Positions 37,424 to 46,688 are shown, numbered from the stretch's first letter. The stretch is DNA of 64,000 bases from Sphingomonas sp. HF-S4 (GCF_032911445.1 NZ_JAWJEJ010000002.1:682001-746000); one strand, 5' to 3'. Notes: generated by a model from the letters alone, not told the origin. Translations and numbers: made by a program.

Positions 37424-38293
37424 CTAAGGCGCCCGGCGCACCGGTGCCTGCGCGTTGCAGATATCGGCGCCGCCTGCGGGCACGGTGAAGAAGGGCGGCT
37501 TGCGGTTCTCGCGCTCGCCGAGCCAGGCCGCGAAGCGGGCATTGTCGGTAGCGCGATATTGAAAGTGCGGGCGCTCGTCCTCGGGAAGCTGCGTCGCCAG
37601 TCGCACCGACAGGATCGGGACATGCTCGGCCTTGTTCTCATAGACGCCGAGCGCCCCGCCGCCGCGCGGTAGTGCCGAGAGCCATTGCATGCCTTCGACC
37701 ACGCGGCCGACCAGCGCGATGTTGCGGTCGAGATGGCGCGGGGCATGGCCGATCACGGTATAAAGCTCGGCGCCGCTGCCGGTGCTCGGCGCGAGATCGC
37801 GCGCCACGCCGACCATGCCGTAGCAATGGGTGAGCCACGCCGCCTTGCCGTCGGTCGCGACCGGCCAGCCATCGGCGCTGTGCCCCGTCTTGGCGGCATA
37901 GCTGTCGGGCCTGGCGGGCGTAGTGACGCCGTCGTAGCGCGCCCATTCATATTCGGCTGGCGGGTTCTGGATCACCGCCGGCGGCAGCGTGGTCTTGTCG
38001 TCGCCGCCGCCCCATTGGGTGACGTAATTGTCCTGGACGCGATAGACCGAGGTGCCGTCCCACCAATGCGCCTCGGCGAGCTTGCGGATGTTGGCGACGT
38101 GCGCGGGCGCATAGCGCGGGGCGAGGCGGATGAAGACTTGGTGTCCGCCCTTCAGCGTCATGACGAGCAGCTGGTTATCGGGGATCGCCTGCCAATCCCA
38201 CGGCGCGGCATCGGCGGGCGAAGGTGCCGCCGCGGTCTGTGCGAGGACAGGGGAGGCGGTGAGCGCGGACAGCGCGAGCAGGGGCTTGAGCAT
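37424..38293 (-). CDS. Secreted cyclophilin-type peptidyl-prolyl isomerase
   Basis: A 289-residue protein with a signal peptide ([19 protein letters not shown]) and a cyclophilin domain: [46 protein letters not shown] is split here by its insert-rich loops, followed later by [27 protein letters not shown] and [12 protein letters not shown]. It catalyses proline isomerisation in periplasmic folding. Insertions near residues 110-150 make it longer than standard PpiA. It is convergent with the Mla operon. Confidence 0.88.
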   Translation of the reverse strand: MLKPLLALSALTASPVLAQTAAAPSPADAAPWDWQAIPDNQLLVMTLKGGHQVFIRLAPRYAPAHVANIRKLAEAHWWDGTSVYRVQDNYVTQWGGGDDKTTLPPAVIQNPPAEYEWARYDGVTTPARPDSYAAKTGHSADGWPVATDGKAAWLTHCYGMVGVARDLAPSTGSGAELYTVIGHAPRHLDRNIALVGRVVEGMQWLSALPRGGGALGVYENKAEHVPILSVRLATQLPEDERPHFQYRATDNARFAAWLGERENRKPPFFTVPAGGADICNAQAPVRRAP

Positions 38294-38369
38294 GGCGGCG
38301 AGACTGGCATGCGCGCCCGCGCTTGCCTAGCCCGTGCGCAAGGGCTAGGGCCGCGCCTTCCGGGTATGC

Positions 38370-38460
38370 GGAGCGGTGGCCGAGTGGTCGAAGGCGCTCG
38401 CCTGGAAAGTGAGTATACGGCAAAACCGTATCGAGGGTTCGAATCCCTCCCGCTCCGCCA
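38370..38460 (+). tRNA. tRNA-Ser (anticodon GGA)
   Basis: A complete class II tRNA, 91 nt with encoded CCA. Acceptor GGAGCGG pairs with CCGCTCC, the discriminator is G, the D-arm is in GGCCGAGTGGTCGAAGGC, the anticodon loop is CTGGAAA, the extended variable arm runs from GAGTATACGG to CCGTAT, and the T-arm is GAGGGTTCGAATCCCTC. The 3' end is flanked by an integrase remnant, so this gene probably served as an attachment site. Confidence 0.97.
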
Positions 38461-38599
38461 ACCACCCCATTCCGGGCCTCGCCAAAACCCCTGAAAACTG
38501 CTAGAAAATCGCAGAAATCAGCGGTTTTTTCGTTCCGCTGAATTCCACGAGATCCGACACTATCCCAAAAACGTGTGGGGTAATTCGGGGTGAGACGCG

Positions 38600-40124
<1,525 letters not shown>

Positions 40125-40226
40125 CAAACCTGCAGGTGCGCCGCACGCCCGTTACCGGGCGGCGACGCATCCTTTTCGGCCCTTTCGGGAAAATCGGCGG
40201 TGTGCGTGTCGGGCTGACGAGAGCTT

Positions 40227-41453
40227 TTAGCCCTTCACGCACACCACCTGCTTGAGCGTATGGACGATCTCGACCAGGTCGGCCTGCGCCGCCATCACAG
40301 CCTCGATCGGCTTGTACGCCTTCGGCGTCTCGTCGATCACGCCTTCGTCCTTTCGGCACTCGACGCCCGCAGTGTCGCGGATGTGCTCGTCGAGCGTCAC
40401 TAGCTTCTTCGCCGCGGTTCGGGACATGATACGTCCAGCTCCGTGCGAGCAGCTGTCGAACGACTCCGCGTTGCCCAGCCCTCGGACGATGAACGACTTG
40501 GCGCCCATCGAGCCGGGGATGATACCCAGCACGCCCTTCGCCGCGCGGACCGCGCCCTTGCGGGTGACCAGCACGTTTTCACCGAAGTGGTTCTCGCGCT
40601 GGACATAGTTGTGGTGACAGTTGACTGCCTCCAACTCCGCATCGAACGGCTTGGCGATCTGTCCCCGCAGCGCGCGGATGACATTGGTCATCATCATCCG
40701 CCGGTTCAGCGCCGCAAAGTCCTGCGCCCAGCCGACCGCCTCGACATAGTCGTCGAAATGGTCGGTCCCTTCCGGGAAGTAGGCCAGGTTCTCGTCGGGC
40801 AGGTTGATGTGCCACTTGCGCATATCCTGCTTCGCCAGCTCGATAAAATAGCTGCCGATCGCGTTGCCGATGCCGCGCGAACCCGAATGAAGCATCACCC
40901 ACACGCGCTGCTCCTGGTCGAGGCACAGCTCGATGAAGTGGTTGCCCGTGCCGAGCGTGCCCAGATGCACCAGATTGTTGGTGTTCTTGAGCTTCGGATA
41001 TTTCTCGAAGATCCGCTCGAAGCGCTGGGCAAGCGTAGCCCAGGCCTCGACGATCGCCACGGGCGGATCACCCCATGAACCCTTGTCACGCTTGCCCCGG
41101 CCCACGTCGCGTCCGTGCGGCACCGCCTGCTCGATCGCGGAGCGAATGCCTTCGAGATTGTCGGGCAGGTCGCTCGCCACCAGCGAGGTGCGCGCCGCCA
41201 TCATGCCGCAGCCGATATCGACGCCCACCGCCGCCGGGATCACCGCGCCCTTGGTCGGGATCACCGAACCGACAGTCGCGCCGATGCCGATATGGACATC
41301 GGGCATCGCGGCCACGTGCTTGAACACGAACGGCATCTGCGCCGCACGGGCAAGCTGGGCGCGCGCACCGTCCTCGACCGGCACGCCACGGGTCCACATC
41401 TTGATCGGCACGCCACCTTCGACATGCTGGAAATCATACAAAGCCTCGGTCAT
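40227..41453 (-). CDS. rtcB: RNA-splicing/repair ligase RtcB
   Basis: A 408-residue RtcB, the same length as the E. coli enzyme. It joins RNA 2',3'-cyclic phosphate or 3'-phosphate ends to 5'-OH ends, using GTP and Mn2+. Metal and guanylylation motifs are visible: VGVDIGCGMMAAR, LGTLGTGNHFIELCLD, MLHSGSRGIGNAIG, NCHHNYVQRENHFG, and the histidine of SCSHGAGRIMSR. I chose ATG 41453 because GGGAGG lies five bases upstream; ATG 41468 lacks one. It lies downstream of the Y-RNA array and is presumably cotranscribed with rsr. Confidence 0.97.
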   Translation of the reverse strand: MTEALYDFQHVEGGVPIKMWTRGVPVEDGARAQLARAAQMPFVFKHVAAMPDVHIGIGATVGSVIPTKGAVIPAAVGVDIGCGMMAARTSLVASDLPDNLEGIRSAIEQAVPHGRDVGRGKRDKGSWGDPPVAIVEAWATLAQRFERIFEKYPKLKNTNNLVHLGTLGTGNHFIELCLDQEQRVWVMLHSGSRGIGNAIGSYFIELAKQDMRKWHINLPDENLAYFPEGTDHFDDYVEAVGWAQDFAALNRRMMMTNVIRALRGQIAKPFDAELEAVNCHHNYVQRENHFGENVLVTRKGAVRAAKGVLGIIPGSMGAKSFIVRGLGNAESFDSCSHGAGRIMSRTAAKKLVTLDEHIRDTAGVECRKDEGVIDETPKAYKPIEAVMAAQADLVEIVHTLKQVVCVKG

Positions 41454-41481
41454 CCCGACCTCCCTCAAACGCGATCATGGT

Positions 41482-41586
41482 GCCGGCGACGATGATTGGC
41501 GAGACATCCCGGGCGAGCCCGGGGGCGGGGTCGAACCGCCTCAGCCTTTCGGCCTTACCCATGTAGTCCCACCGGCATTCGCCAGC
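41482..41586 (-). ncRNA. Y-RNA-like unit 4 with minimal tRNA-like module
   Basis: About 105 nt. The ends pair as GCTGGCGA / TCGCCGGC (8 bp). The 5' strand carries the array consensus GGCGAATGCCG then GGGACTACAT; the 3' strand has ATGTCTCGCCA and TCGTCGCC. Inside are, in order, a GGCC-GAAA-GGCT hairpin (41554-41543), a tRNA T-arm GGCGG-TTCGACC-CCGCC (41540-41524), and an acceptor-like stem CCCGGG/CCCGGG closed by a CTCG loop (41523-41508). So the tRNA acceptor end is sealed and the Y stem takes the place of the D-loop side. It is nearest to rtcB. Confidence 0.75.
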
Positions 41587-41602
41587 GTTTCATTTTTCCT
41601 GT

Positions 41603-41728
41603 GCCGGCGACGATCGATGGCGAGACATTTTTTGCTGAGCTATCCGGTTGCCCGGAGGCGGAGTTGAACCGCCGACCTCCCGCCTATCAGCGGGTGCTCT
41701 ACCTGTAGTCCCGCCGGCATTCGCCAGC
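41603..41728 (-). ncRNA. Y-RNA-like unit 3 with circularly permuted tRNA-Ile-like module
   Basis: About 126 nt with end stem GCTGGCGA / TCGCCGGC (one G-U). After the consensus GGGACTACA comes the second half of a D-arm (GGTAGAGC), an anticodon arm CCCGC-TGATAG-GCGGG (41694-41679) containing GAT, a T-arm GGCGG-TTCAACT-CCGCC (41673-41657), an acceptor stem TCCGG/CCGGA closed by a GCAA tetraloop (41656-41643), then the first half of the D-arm (TAGCTCAGC, 41642-41634). A tRNA opened in the D-loop and joined at its ends gives exactly this order. The flanking sequence forms the Ro-type stem. Confidence 0.8.
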
Positions 41729-41740
41729 TGCAATTCCAGT

Positions 41741-41818
41741 TCTGGCGACGAAGAATGCGAAGGACAGCCCCAAGAGGGGCATCGTGACAGGATGTAGTCC
41801 AACGCGGCATTCGCCAGA
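41741..41818 (-). ncRNA. Y-RNA-like unit 2, short form without tRNA module
   Basis: About 78 nt. The perfect terminal stem is TCTGGCGA / TCGCCAGA. The consensus GGCGAATGCCG and GGACTACAT are present on the 5' strand and TGTCCTTCGC with TCGTCGCC on the 3' strand. In place of the tRNA-like part there is only one small hairpin GCCCC-TCTT-GGGGC (41780-41767). The inner helix GGAC / GTCC matches the other units. It is separated from units 1 and 3 by only 10 and 12 bases. Confidence 0.75.
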
Positions 41819-41828
41819 TTATCATGGG

Positions 41829-41974
41829 TCACGGCGACGAGAGTGAGAAGGACACCCCGAAGGGCCGGTGCTCTAACCAACTGAGCTACGAGCCCGAACG
41901 CATCGAAGGCCCGGCGGGACTCGAACCCGCGACATCCGCATTATCAATGTAGTCCCTCCCGGCATTCGCCGTGA
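41829..41974 (-). ncRNA. Y-RNA-like unit 1 with permuted tRNA-Ile-like module
   Basis: About 146 nt, starting 10 bases after the rsr stop. The ends form a perfect 9-bp stem TCACGGCGA / TCGCCGTGA; an inner helix GAGGGAC / GTCCTTC follows. The inside is tRNA-like but in the order anticodon arm (CATTGATAATG with GAT, 41949-41939), T-arm GCGGG-TTCGAGT-CCCGC (41930-41914), 3' acceptor strand CGGGCCT, an 11-nt linker, 5' acceptor strand GGGCTCG, D-arm GCTCAGTTGGTTAGAGC (to 41870), then CCC-TTCG-GGG. The similarity is to tRNA-Ile(GAT). It is not a normal tRNA because the halves are in reverse order. Confidence 0.85.
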
Positions 41975-41983
41975 TCCAAGTTT

Positions 41984-43534
41984 TCAAACCTCCGTCTGTT
42001 GAACGATGCTCACCCAGTCGCGCGTCTCGCCGGAGACGAAGCGCGCGATGGTGTCGAACACCGCGTCGGAGAAGCCTCCGACATTGAGTATGTCCGCCCG
42101 GCCCTGCGGCGCCTGGCTGGTACCGTAGGGCTGGATGTCGACGCATACGAGCTTGGCGCCCGGGTTGCGGTTCTTCAGCCGCTCCCATTCGCGCATCGTC
42201 GCGGTCGCGCCGGCCCGGGTGGCATCCACCCAGGACTCGTTGTCCGAAACGATCACGACCAGGTCGACCTGCGCCCGCTCAGCATTGAGCAGGGCGAGCG
42301 GCGCCGAGACCTTGGTCCCGCCCCCGCCGACCGCCGCCAGCTTCGCTGCATTGACGGCGACGCGGGCTTGTGCGTCCAGCTTCAGCTTCACCACCGCCTG
42401 CTCGAACGGCAGGACGCGGGCATCGCGGTTGGTGCGCAGCATCGCCGCCGCGACCAGGGCCGCGACATCGATGCACCGAACCTTCGACGAGGCGCCCTTG
42501 CGGTACCCCGTCGCCGGAAAGCCCATCGAGCCCGACACGTCAGGACAGACGACCACACGGCCCGGCACCGTCGGCACGCGGACGAGCGACTGCTCGAGCG
42601 CATCCTCCAGCGCCGCCTGCACCTTGAGCGGCACGCCCTCACCGGCCTGCCCCAACGCCACCATCAGCTGATAGGGCATGGGTTTGACCTTTCCGAGCGC
42701 ACCCGCGTCGGCGAGCCGCGCGGCAACCGCATCGGTGACCCCCGCCACATCGGGCGCGCCGTTGCGCGCCAGCGTATTGAGGTTCATCCGCAGCGCCTGC
42801 CACCCGATCCGCGTGGAAAGCTCCGCCCAGTTCTCCGCGGTCAGCGGAAACGCGGTGAGCCACTCGAACGGCACCGCCGGCAACGGCAGCGACCGATCGG
42901 CCTTCCACGCTTCGAACGCAGCGATCTCGGCAGGCAGTGCGGCAACGTCATAGGGACGTCCGATCAGCCAGCCATAGAAAGTGCGCCGCGTCGCATCTGC
43001 GGGCTTGGGGTGAACCATACGGACGATATCCGCCAGGCTCGGATCCTTGCCCGTCGCCGCAGCCATCAGCTGCGGCATCGATGCCTGCTCCAGCCAGCGC
43101 TGGACCAGCCGCTTCGGCCGCGAGCCGAGCGACGAGCGCCCCACCTGACCCGAGCGCATGATCTGCACGAAATTGCGCAGCATGCGGCCATTGTCGATCA
43201 CGCGGTTGAACACCGCAACCGCAAGGTCGGGATCGGCAACCGTCAGATAGGCCGCCAGCAAAGCCGGCATGTCCTTCATCGTACCCGACTGGCGGGCATA
43301 GATGGCTGCCTGCGCCACGAAGTACGAATCGCAGGCGCGCGCCGCCTCGAGTACGTCCGACAGCTGCGTCTCCGCAGCGCCGTAGAAGCCGTCGGCCAGC
43401 GTGCCGGTCGCCGCAACCTGGGCGAGCTTGTGCTCGGGCCCATAGGCATAGGCCGGCACTCCCTCCCGGTTCCGCGTGTCCGCGGCTGGCATCAGCTTTG
43501 CGATCGCCGAAGCGAAAAGTCCCTTGTTGGCCAT
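41984..43534 (-). CDS. rsr: Ro60-like TROVE-domain RNA-binding protein (Rsr)
   Basis: A 516-residue bacterial Ro orthologue. The TROVE HEAT-repeat ring covers about residues 20-330 (GVPAYAYGPEHKLAQVAATG, YFVAQAAIYARQSGTMKDMP, ILRN-type helices), and the C-terminal von Willebrand A domain has a MIDAS motif VVCPDVSGSMGF and VVIVSDNESW. Ro proteins bind misfolded RNA through the ring and Y RNAs on the outer surface. AGGAGGG lies eight bases before ATG 43534. The four Y-RNA-like units directly downstream are its expected partners. A sigma-54-type promoter sits 135 bp upstream. Confidence 0.95.
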   Translation of the reverse strand: MANKGLFASAIAKLMPAADTRNREGVPAYAYGPEHKLAQVAATGTLADGFYGAAETQLSDVLEAARACDSYFVAQAAIYARQSGTMKDMPALLAAYLTVADPDLAVAVFNRVIDNGRMLRNFVQIMRSGQVGRSSLGSRPKRLVQRWLEQASMPQLMAAATGKDPSLADIVRMVHPKPADATRRTFYGWLIGRPYDVAALPAEIAAFEAWKADRSLPLPAVPFEWLTAFPLTAENWAELSTRIGWQALRMNLNTLARNGAPDVAGVTDAVAARLADAGALGKVKPMPYQLMVALGQAGEGVPLKVQAALEDALEQSLVRVPTVPGRVVVCPDVSGSMGFPATGYRKGASSKVRCIDVAALVAAAMLRTNRDARVLPFEQAVVKLKLDAQARVAVNAAKLAAVGGGGTKVSAPLALLNAERAQVDLVVIVSDNESWVDATRAGATATMREWERLKNRNPGAKLVCVDIQPYGTSQAPQGRADILNVGGFSDAVFDTIARFVSGETRDWVSIVQQTEV

Positions 43535-43668
43535 TGTCCAACCCTCCTGCTGGCACCGCCCTGGGCGACACCGTGAATTCCTCGGGGGCGGCTAGCCCAT
43601 TCCGGCCGCCCCGCGTTCCGCCGCCGGTTCAGAATGTTCGACCGCCCTGTCCGGCGGTGATGTACTTC

Positions 43669-43683
43669 GCAGGAGGCATGCCA
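43669..43683 (-). promoter_or_regulatory. Sigma-54 (-24/-12) promoter for rsr-Y RNA-rtcB
   Basis: On the minus strand TGGCATGCCTCCTGC has GG and GC exactly ten bases apart, as sigma-54 promoters need (TGGCAC-N5-TTGC consensus). It points at rsr, and the adjacent regulator gene encodes a sigma-54 activator, so the match is meaningful. Transcription would begin near 43657. Confidence 0.75.
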
Positions 43684-43710
43684 GTTCGGAGAGTCGACTC
43701 GCGAAATTGT

Positions 43711-43813
43711 TATAATGCCATGATTCACTGTGCTTTTATTGAAATCTGTGACCGCATCGTGATCCGTGGGAGAACGGCACCCTCGCAGAATAACTATCGT
43801 TTTATATCGTGAT
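43711..43813. promoter_or_regulatory. AT-rich rsr-rtcR intergenic control region
   Basis: It contains a perfect TATAAT (43711-43716, plus strand, possible -10 for rtcR with a weak -35), a possible IHF-like site on the minus strand (AATCATGGCATTA, 43726-43714, one mismatch), and two copies of ATCGTGAT (43756-43763 and 43806-43813) exactly 50 bp apart. The copies lie where an enhancer-binding protein would bind relative to the sigma-54 promoter. Just after, TTATCC-TAA-GGGATAA (43814-43829) forms an inverted repeat before the rtcR start. Confidence 0.45.
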
Positions 43814-43831
43814 TTATCCTAAGGGATAAGC

Positions 43832-45430
43832 ATGAGACCACTTACCGTTATCGGATTCCTCGGATCGACGCTTGACGCGAGCAAGTTCGGCCCGTCGCGC
43901 TGGAACAAGTGGCGCCCCTCGGTCGCGCTCACCATGCACGAGGATCTGCGCGTCGATCGCTTCATCCTGCTCCATGGCGCGCCGCACAGCCGCCTCGCCG
44001 ACTATGTCGCTGAGGATATCCAGTCGGTATCGCCCGAGACGCGAATCGATCTGCGCCGCCTCGACTTCAGCGATCCGTGGGACTTCGAGGAAGTGTACGG
44101 CAAGCTGCTCGACTTCGCCCGCGCCGAGCCCTTCGATCCCGATGCCGAGGACTATCTGGTCCACATCACTACCGGCACGCACGTCGCGCAGATCTGCCTC
44201 TTCCTGCTTACCGAGGCGCGCTATCTGCCCGGGCGGTTGCTCCAGACCCAGCCGGCCAAGCGTGCCGAGGACGGAGGCACGCCCGGACGCTGGACGGCAA
44301 TCGACCTCGACCTTTCACGCTACGACAGCATCGCCACACGCTTCGCCGTGGCAGCAGAGGAGAGTACGTCCTTCCTCAAGTCTGGCATCGCGACGCAGAG
44401 CGTTACCTTCAACCGGATGATCGACGAGATCGAGCAGGTCGCGCACCGCTCAAAGGCGCCGATCCTGCTGATGGGCCCGACCGGGGCGGGCAAGAGCCAG
44501 CTTGCGCGCCGCATCTACGAATTGAAGCGCCTCAAGCACCAGATCGCAGGTCCGTTCGTCGAAGTGAACTGCGCGACCTTGAAGGGCGACAGTGCGATGT
44601 CCGCCTTGTTCGGGCACCGCAAGGGTGCCTTTACCGGCGCGGTCGCCGACCGGCCCGGGCTGCTGCGCGCCGCGGACGGGGGCATGTTGTTCCTGGACGA
44701 GATTGGCGAGCTGGGGATCGACGAGCAGGCGATGATCCTGCGCGCGATCGAGGACAAGCGCTTCCTGCCTGTTGGCTCGGACAAGGAAGCCGCGTCGGAA
44801 TTCCAGCTGATTGCCGGCACCAATCGCGACCTGGGTGAGGCGGTGGCCGCCGGTACGTTTCGCGACGACCTTTACGCGCGGCTCAACCTGTGGACGTTCC
44901 AGTTGCCCGGCCTCGCCGAGCGGCGCGAGGATATCGAGCCCAATCTCGATTACGAACTCGACCGCTTCGCGGAGCGCGAGGGCGATCGTGCGAGCTTCAA
45001 CCGGGAAGCACGCCAGCGCTATCTCGCTTTCGCGACCAGCCCGGACGCGACCTGGCCTGGCAATTTCCGCGACCTCGCGGCCAGCGTCACGCGCATGGCG
45101 ACCCTCAGCCCCAAGGGCCGCATCGACATCGGGTGCGTCGAAGCCGAGATCGGGCGCCTGAAGCGCCTATGGTCGGGCCAGCGTGACGATGGCGCGGACT
45201 CGCTGACCGAGGTCCTGGCGCCCGAGGCCCTTGCCGAAATCGATCCCTTCGACCGCGTGCAGCTTGCCGAAACCATTCGGATCTGCCGAAGGAGTCGCTC
45301 GCTTTCGGAGGCCGGTCGTACGCTTTTCACGGCTTCGCGTACTCGCCGGACATCGGCAAACGATGCCGATCGGCTGCGCAAATATCTCGCGCGGTTCGGA
45401 CTCGACTGGCCTGGCGTGACCTCGGTCTGA
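43832..45430 (+). CDS. rtcR: Sigma-54-dependent activator RtcR (CARF-AAA+)
   Basis: A 532-residue regulator. The N-terminal 180 residues form a CARF-type domain (VIGFLGSTLDASKFGPSRWN, DYLVHITTGTHVAQICLFLL), then an AAA+ domain: Walker A LLMGPTGAGKSQLARRIY (about residue 212), the sigma-54 contact loop GAFTGA (about 266), Walker B GGMLFLDEIGEL and the arginine-finger region. The C-terminal helices act as the DNA-binding Fis-type domain. In characterised rtc systems RNA fragments with 2',3'-cyclic phosphate relieve autoinhibition by the CARF part; the same input is expected here. Full length for the family. Confidence 0.95.
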   Translation: MRPLTVIGFLGSTLDASKFGPSRWNKWRPSVALTMHEDLRVDRFILLHGAPHSRLADYVAEDIQSVSPETRIDLRRLDFSDPWDFEEVYGKLLDFARAEPFDPDAEDYLVHITTGTHVAQICLFLLTEARYLPGRLLQTQPAKRAEDGGTPGRWTAIDLDLSRYDSIATRFAVAAEESTSFLKSGIATQSVTFNRMIDEIEQVAHRSKAPILLMGPTGAGKSQLARRIYELKRLKHQIAGPFVEVNCATLKGDSAMSALFGHRKGAFTGAVADRPGLLRAADGGMLFLDEIGELGIDEQAMILRAIEDKRFLPVGSDKEAASEFQLIAGTNRDLGEAVAAGTFRDDLYARLNLWTFQLPGLAERREDIEPNLDYELDRFAEREGDRASFNREARQRYLAFATSPDATWPGNFRDLAASVTRMATLSPKGRIDIGCVEAEIGRLKRLWSGQRDDGADSLTEVLAPEALAEIDPFDRVQLAETIRICRRSRSLSEAGRTLFTASRTRRTSANDADRLRKYLARFGLDWPGVTSV

Positions 45431-45681
45431 TCGAGCAGATCGTTCAATGGCTGGCGATTTTTTTGAGAGAACTGCCAGCTATCGCTGGAGGCGGATGTGA
45501 TCCGTCCAGTAGTTCATGTACGAGCAGCCAAGCTTGCGTCGTTTTTAGGAAAGCTTCCGCAGCGCGCCTACGAGCCATATCGCATGAACGGTTCTCGTAA
45601 TTTTGGCGTTGCTTGGGGAGCATTAAAGCGCGACGCTGCACACAGAACGGACCCGCTGCGGCATCGGAACGTTGCTGCGCG

Positions 45682-46593
45682 ATGGATCTTCAAAACGCGC
45701 TCAACGACATCGCTGAAGAAATCGCAGCCAACGCCGCGAAGCTCGAGGCTGAAGCGGATGCCAAGGATGAGAGCGCGGAGCCCGGACCCTTTGGCATCGC
45801 AGTAGCAACTCCGGATGGCGTGCTTACTACCGGTGCGGCGGGAACGCTCTTCCCTATCCAAAGCATTTCGAAGGTGTTCGCGCTGGATCTGGCGATGCGT
45901 GCCTGTGGGGACCGGGTCTTCGAGCGCGTAGGGCGCGAGCCGTCCGGCGACCCGTTCAACTCGGTGATCGATCTTGAGCGCACCGAGGGGATACCGCGCA
46001 ATCCTTTCATCAATGCCGGCGCGCTTGTTGTCGTGGACATGCTTTTGAAAGCGCATGCCAGCGAAGATGCGGTCGTCGAGCTGGTGCGCGAACAGCTGGA
46101 GGGGCGGCCGCTCAAGTTGAACGACGCGGTCCTCTACGAGGGCGGGGATCTCAATCGAGCGATGCTGAGCTTCATGAAGCATCACGACAATCTCAATTCC
46201 CCGGTCGAGGAGGTGCTCTCGTCTTATGCCAAGCAATGTGCCATCTCGGTCGACTGCGGCGGCTTGGCGCAAGCGGGGCTGTTCCTGAGCCGGACGCGCC
46301 TGGTTGCAGACGACGCAGAAGACGCAGCTCGCGCCCGGCGCATGCGCATGCTGCTCGCCTTGATGATGACCTGCGGCCATTATGACGGCTCGGGCGACTT
46401 TGCCGTGCGGGTCGGATTGCCCGCCAAGAGCGGCGTGGGTGGGGGCATTCTCGCCATCGCGCCAGAGCGCGCGTCGATCGCGGTCTGGTCCCCGAACCTG
46501 GATCAGCACGGCAATTCGATCCTTGGCGTCCGCGCGCTCGAGTTGTTGGCGGCCCGTACTGGCTGGTCGGTGTTCGGACCGGCGATCGAGTGA
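45682..46593 (+). CDS. glsA: Glutaminase A
   Basis: A 303-residue serine-type glutaminase hydrolysing glutamine to glutamate and ammonia. The catalytic SxxK is in PIQSISKVFAL (about residues 65-70). Other blocks are NPFINAGALVVVDML, NDAVLYEGGDLNRAMLSF, ISVDCGGLAQAGLFLS and GHYDGSGDFAVRVGLPAKSG. I placed the start at ATG 45682 (MDLQNALNDIAEEI); the frame opens 23 codons earlier with non-homologous sequence. No clear Shine-Dalgarno is seen. It is the first gene after rtcR, with 250 bp of featureless DNA between. Confidence 0.93.
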   Translation: MDLQNALNDIAEEIAANAAKLEAEADAKDESAEPGPFGIAVATPDGVLTTGAAGTLFPIQSISKVFALDLAMRACGDRVFERVGREPSGDPFNSVIDLERTEGIPRNPFINAGALVVVDMLLKAHASEDAVVELVREQLEGRPLKLNDAVLYEGGDLNRAMLSFMKHHDNLNSPVEEVLSSYAKQCAISVDCGGLAQAGLFLSRTRLVADDAEDAARARRMRMLLALMMTCGHYDGSGDFAVRVGLPAKSGVGGGILAIAPERASIAVWSPNLDQHGNSILGVRALELLAARTGWSVFGPAIE

Positions 46594-46664
46594 GGTTCAC
46601 CGCTGTCCGGTTGCTCCTCGGCTACGCTCCGAGAGGGATGCTTCCGCTTACTACTATCTCAACA

Positions 46665-46688
46665 CATTCACACGCTAGATAGTGAATG
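46665..46688. promoter_or_regulatory. 24-bp inverted repeat, candidate TetR operator 1
   Basis: CATTCACACG-CTAG-ATAGTGAATG: the outer halves are inverted (CATTCAC / GTGAATG). The same layout CATTC-N14-GAATG with shared CTxGxTAGTGAATG occurs at 54370-54393. A perfect TTGACA (46689-46694) abuts it, so binding could block a promoter for the receptor operon. Confidence 0.6.

Noticed and set aside
41590..41880. Open frames inside the Y-RNA array
   Set aside because: They cross several RNA units, have no ribosome-binding site, and the sequence is explained by paired RNA stems.
41829..41974. Ordinary tRNA-Ile gene
   Set aside because: The D-arm and T-arm are tRNA-like, but their order is reversed and no normal 5' and 3' acceptor ends exist.
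41482..41974. CRISPR array
   Set aside because: The repeated parts are long, come as complementary pairs that frame RNA folds, and the units differ in length from 78 to 146 bases; no cas genes nearby.
41999..43576. 525-codon plus-strand frame over rsr
   Set aside because: A shadow of the TROVE gene with Arg/His-rich content.
43774..43790. Second sigma-54 promoter facing rtcR (GGCACCCTCGC)
   Set aside because: The GG and GC are seven bases apart instead of ten.
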